NCBI GenBank assembly: GCA_900769055.1
Contig: CAAGFF010000044.1
Coordinates: 1-6,707 of the forward strand
DNA length: 6,707 nt
Reading direction: 5' to 3'
Source: an uncultured Prevotella sp.
GTDB lineage: Bacteria; Bacteroidota; Bacteroidia; Bacteroidales; Bacteroidaceae
Of this stretch, positions 5,834-6,707 are shown one piece after another; positions within the stretch are counted from its first letter, which is position 1; the number at the start of each line of letters is the position of its first letter. The notes under the pieces are model-generated. The model did not search any database and was not told where the DNA came from. It saw only the letters and a program-made list of their open reading frames with translations. Position numbers and translations under genes: made by a program.

Positions 5834-5918
5834 ACGTTTTTCAAACGACTTTATATAGTTCTATACACGTTTTTCAAATGACTTTCATGCAAATTGTACA
5901 CGTTTTCCAAACGACTTT
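5834..5918. repeat. Three 19-bp direct repeats at an exact 33-bp period
   Basis: ACGTTTTTCAAACGACTTT (5834-5852), ACGTTTTTCAAATGACTTT (5867-5885) and ACGTTTTCCAAACGACTTT (5900-5918) differ by one base each from the consensus or not at all. Starts are spaced 33 and 33 bp, with two unrelated 14-bp spacers that both end in TAC. Each repeat contains a dyad CGTTT-NNN-AAACG (one arm mismatched in the middle copy). The 33-bp step is about three helical turns, placing all copies on the same face of DNA, as for operator sites. They are too short for a CRISPR array. They lie about 200 bp upstream of the operon's -7 box. Confidence 0.88.
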
Positions 5919-5924
5919 TGGGTG

Positions 5925-5954
5925 TAAAGTTAATATATTTCTTTAATAAGCAAA
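5925..5954 (-). promoter_or_regulatory. Possible second promoter upstream of the 33-bp repeats
   Basis: On the minus strand TTTG (5954-5951) is followed after 18 bp by TAACTTTA (5932-5925), one base off the TAnnTTTG box and one base short in spacing. If used, it would give a long leader of about 310 nt that carries the three repeats into the pectinase operon. It also overlaps a 7-bp A/T stem (5938-5944 with 5952-5958) behind the MutS-family gene. Weak call. Confidence 0.25.
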
Positions 5955-5999
5955 GAAAAAACAGAGATGCTTTTGCGAATATAGTTGTTATGTCAAATA

Positions 6000-6707
6000 T
6001 CACGCATTAATAACCGCCAATAACCCCCTCAGCAGATAAGTGGCGTTCTGATTGCGTGCCACTCCCGGTGTTATCCGATAGCTATACGTCACGTTGTCCG
6101 TGAGTTCTATCTCAAAGCAGTAGTTATGGAAACGGTCGGGATGCTCTGCGGACATCTTTGAGAGTTCAAGGTCGTGGGTGGCAATGATTCCCGTAACGGG
6201 AAGTTTTGCAATGGACTCAAGGAACATTCTCGAACCGCTCAACTTGTCGGCAGAATTTGTTCCCTTCAGTATTTCATCGAGGATTATCAGCGTATGGCTG
6301 TTTTCCTTACATTCACTTATAAGCTGTTTCAGACGCAACAGTTCCGCATTGAAATAACTTATGCCATGAGCAAGGTCATCGGTTGTGCGCATACTGCTGA
6401 ACAAGGAAAAGATGCTCACCCTCAACCGCTTGGCGAAAATCGGCATACCACACTTGGCGAGAATGTAGTTGACGCCAATGGCACGGAGGAAAGTGCTTTT
6501 GCCTGCCATATTGGCACCGGTCACAATATAATAATGCGAATCGCTGATGCTGAAATCGTTTGGCACAGCCTTCTCTCCTAAAAAAGGATGATACAGTGCT
6601 TCTGCACTATAGACCACCTTGTCACTGTCGTCTATTTCCACATCTTTTGCATAAGGCTCATTGTAGCGGAATGTTGCCATTGACACGAGAGCGTCAAATT
6701 TGCTTAC
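6000..6707 (-). CDS. MutS-family ATPase, C-terminal part, runs off the right edge
   Basis: The frame is open to the window edge, so this is the last 235 residues of a longer gene; a GTG inside it (6684-6686) is an internal Val, since the upstream codons continue a family-like sequence (SKFDALVSMATF). Residues are numbered from the window edge. The MutS domain V ATPase is complete: Walker A TGANMAGKST (63-72), a NYILAKCGMPIFA segment that follows it, the SSMRTTDDLAHGISYF region (104-119), Walker B LIILDE (140-145) with KGTN after it, and the ATHDLEL switch (176-182). This type matches the MutS-related proteins of Bacteroidetes that are shorter than the mismatch repair MutS and often carry N-terminal membrane helices; the part that would decide this is outside the window. 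It ends at TGA (6000-6002) and is not obviously linked to pectin use. Confidence 0.9.
   Translation of the reverse strand, partial: VSKFDALVSMATFRYNEPYAKDVEIDDSDKVVYSAEALYHPFLGEKAVPNDFSISDSHYYIVTGANMAGKSTFLRAIGVNYILAKCGMPIFAKRLRVSIFSLFSSMRTTDDLAHGISYFNAELLRLKQLISECKENSHTLIILDEILKGTNSADKLSGSRMFLESIAKLPVTGIIATHDLELSKMSAEHPDRFHNYCFEIELTDNVTYSYRITPGVARNQNATYLLRGLLAVINA

Larger units (their letters stand above)
5603..5999. other. Intergenic region between the MutS-family gene and the pectinase operon
   Basis: About 400 bp, AT-rich, without a convincing gene. It holds the operon's -7 box (5627-5634), an A/T-rich stretch (5640-5672), the three 33-bp-period repeats (5834-5918), and a weak TTTG-N18-TAACTTTA promoter-like pair (5954-5925, minus strand) directly upstream of the repeats. 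A frame running into the small secreted gene from a GTG at 5774-5776 passes through the promoter and is not taken as coding. A 22-codon frame, ATG at 5776-5778 (MCFWTGRKV...), is preceded by AGGAGA but is too short to support. Confidence 0.6.

Noticed and set aside
5834..5918. CRISPR array made of the three regularly spaced repeats
   Set aside because: Repeats of 19 bp with 14-bp spacers are too short, there are only three, and no cas gene is in view.
5938..5958. Terminator for the MutS-family gene (TTTCTTT/AAAGAAA stem)
   Set aside because: The stem is only 7 bp, entirely A/T except for one G/C pair, and lacks a clean T-run; termination there is not supported.

Overview
The window looks like chromosomal DNA of a Bacteroidales bacterium, most likely Prevotella or a close relative. 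The reasons are Bacteroidetes-type promoter boxes (TATCTTTG, in one case with TTTG 19 bp upstream), mostly no Shine-Dalgarno sites, secreted pectinases with FnIII-like and beta-sandwich side modules, short C-terminal tails of the form YTL.G......G.YIK.GKK, and the TGANMAGKST variant of MutS_V ATPases. No phage, transposase, CRISPR array, rRNA or tRNA was seen. All recognised genes are on the minus strand.

Right edge to left edge (the direction of transcription): positions 6707-6000 hold the C-terminal ATPase part of a MutS-family protein that runs off the window. Positions 5999-5603 are an AT-rich intergenic region with three 19-bp direct repeats at an exact 33-bp period, and a good promoter box just before the next gene. 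Positions 5602-505 form a compact three-gene unit: a 114-residue secreted mini-protein with a C-terminal tail but no catalytic core, a PL1-type pectate lyase whose ATG follows the previous stop by one base, and a PL11-type rhamnogalacturonan lyase 27 bp further on. Together the two lyases would cut the two backbones of pectin: homogalacturonan (PL1) and rhamnogalacturonan I (PL11). The window shows no SusC/SusD pair or regulator, so this is a stand-alone lyase operon or the edge of a larger pectin locus.

Positions 504-114 contain no convincing gene but are the most structured DNA here: an 8-bp stem-loop behind the lyase operon, then a segment of about 327 bp built of nested inverted repeats. 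Its two ends are inverted copies of a promoter/leader (13 bp identical, about 40 bp related). It contains a 19-bp perfect hairpin carrying two outward-facing promoter-like halves, and a long imperfect hairpin made of 9-nt GAAGTTAAR units. The best promoter in it reads left into the start of a DUF1893-like gene (113 to beyond position 1). The layout would fit an invertible (phase-variable) promoter segment or a small non-autonomous repeat element; neither is proven from sequence alone.
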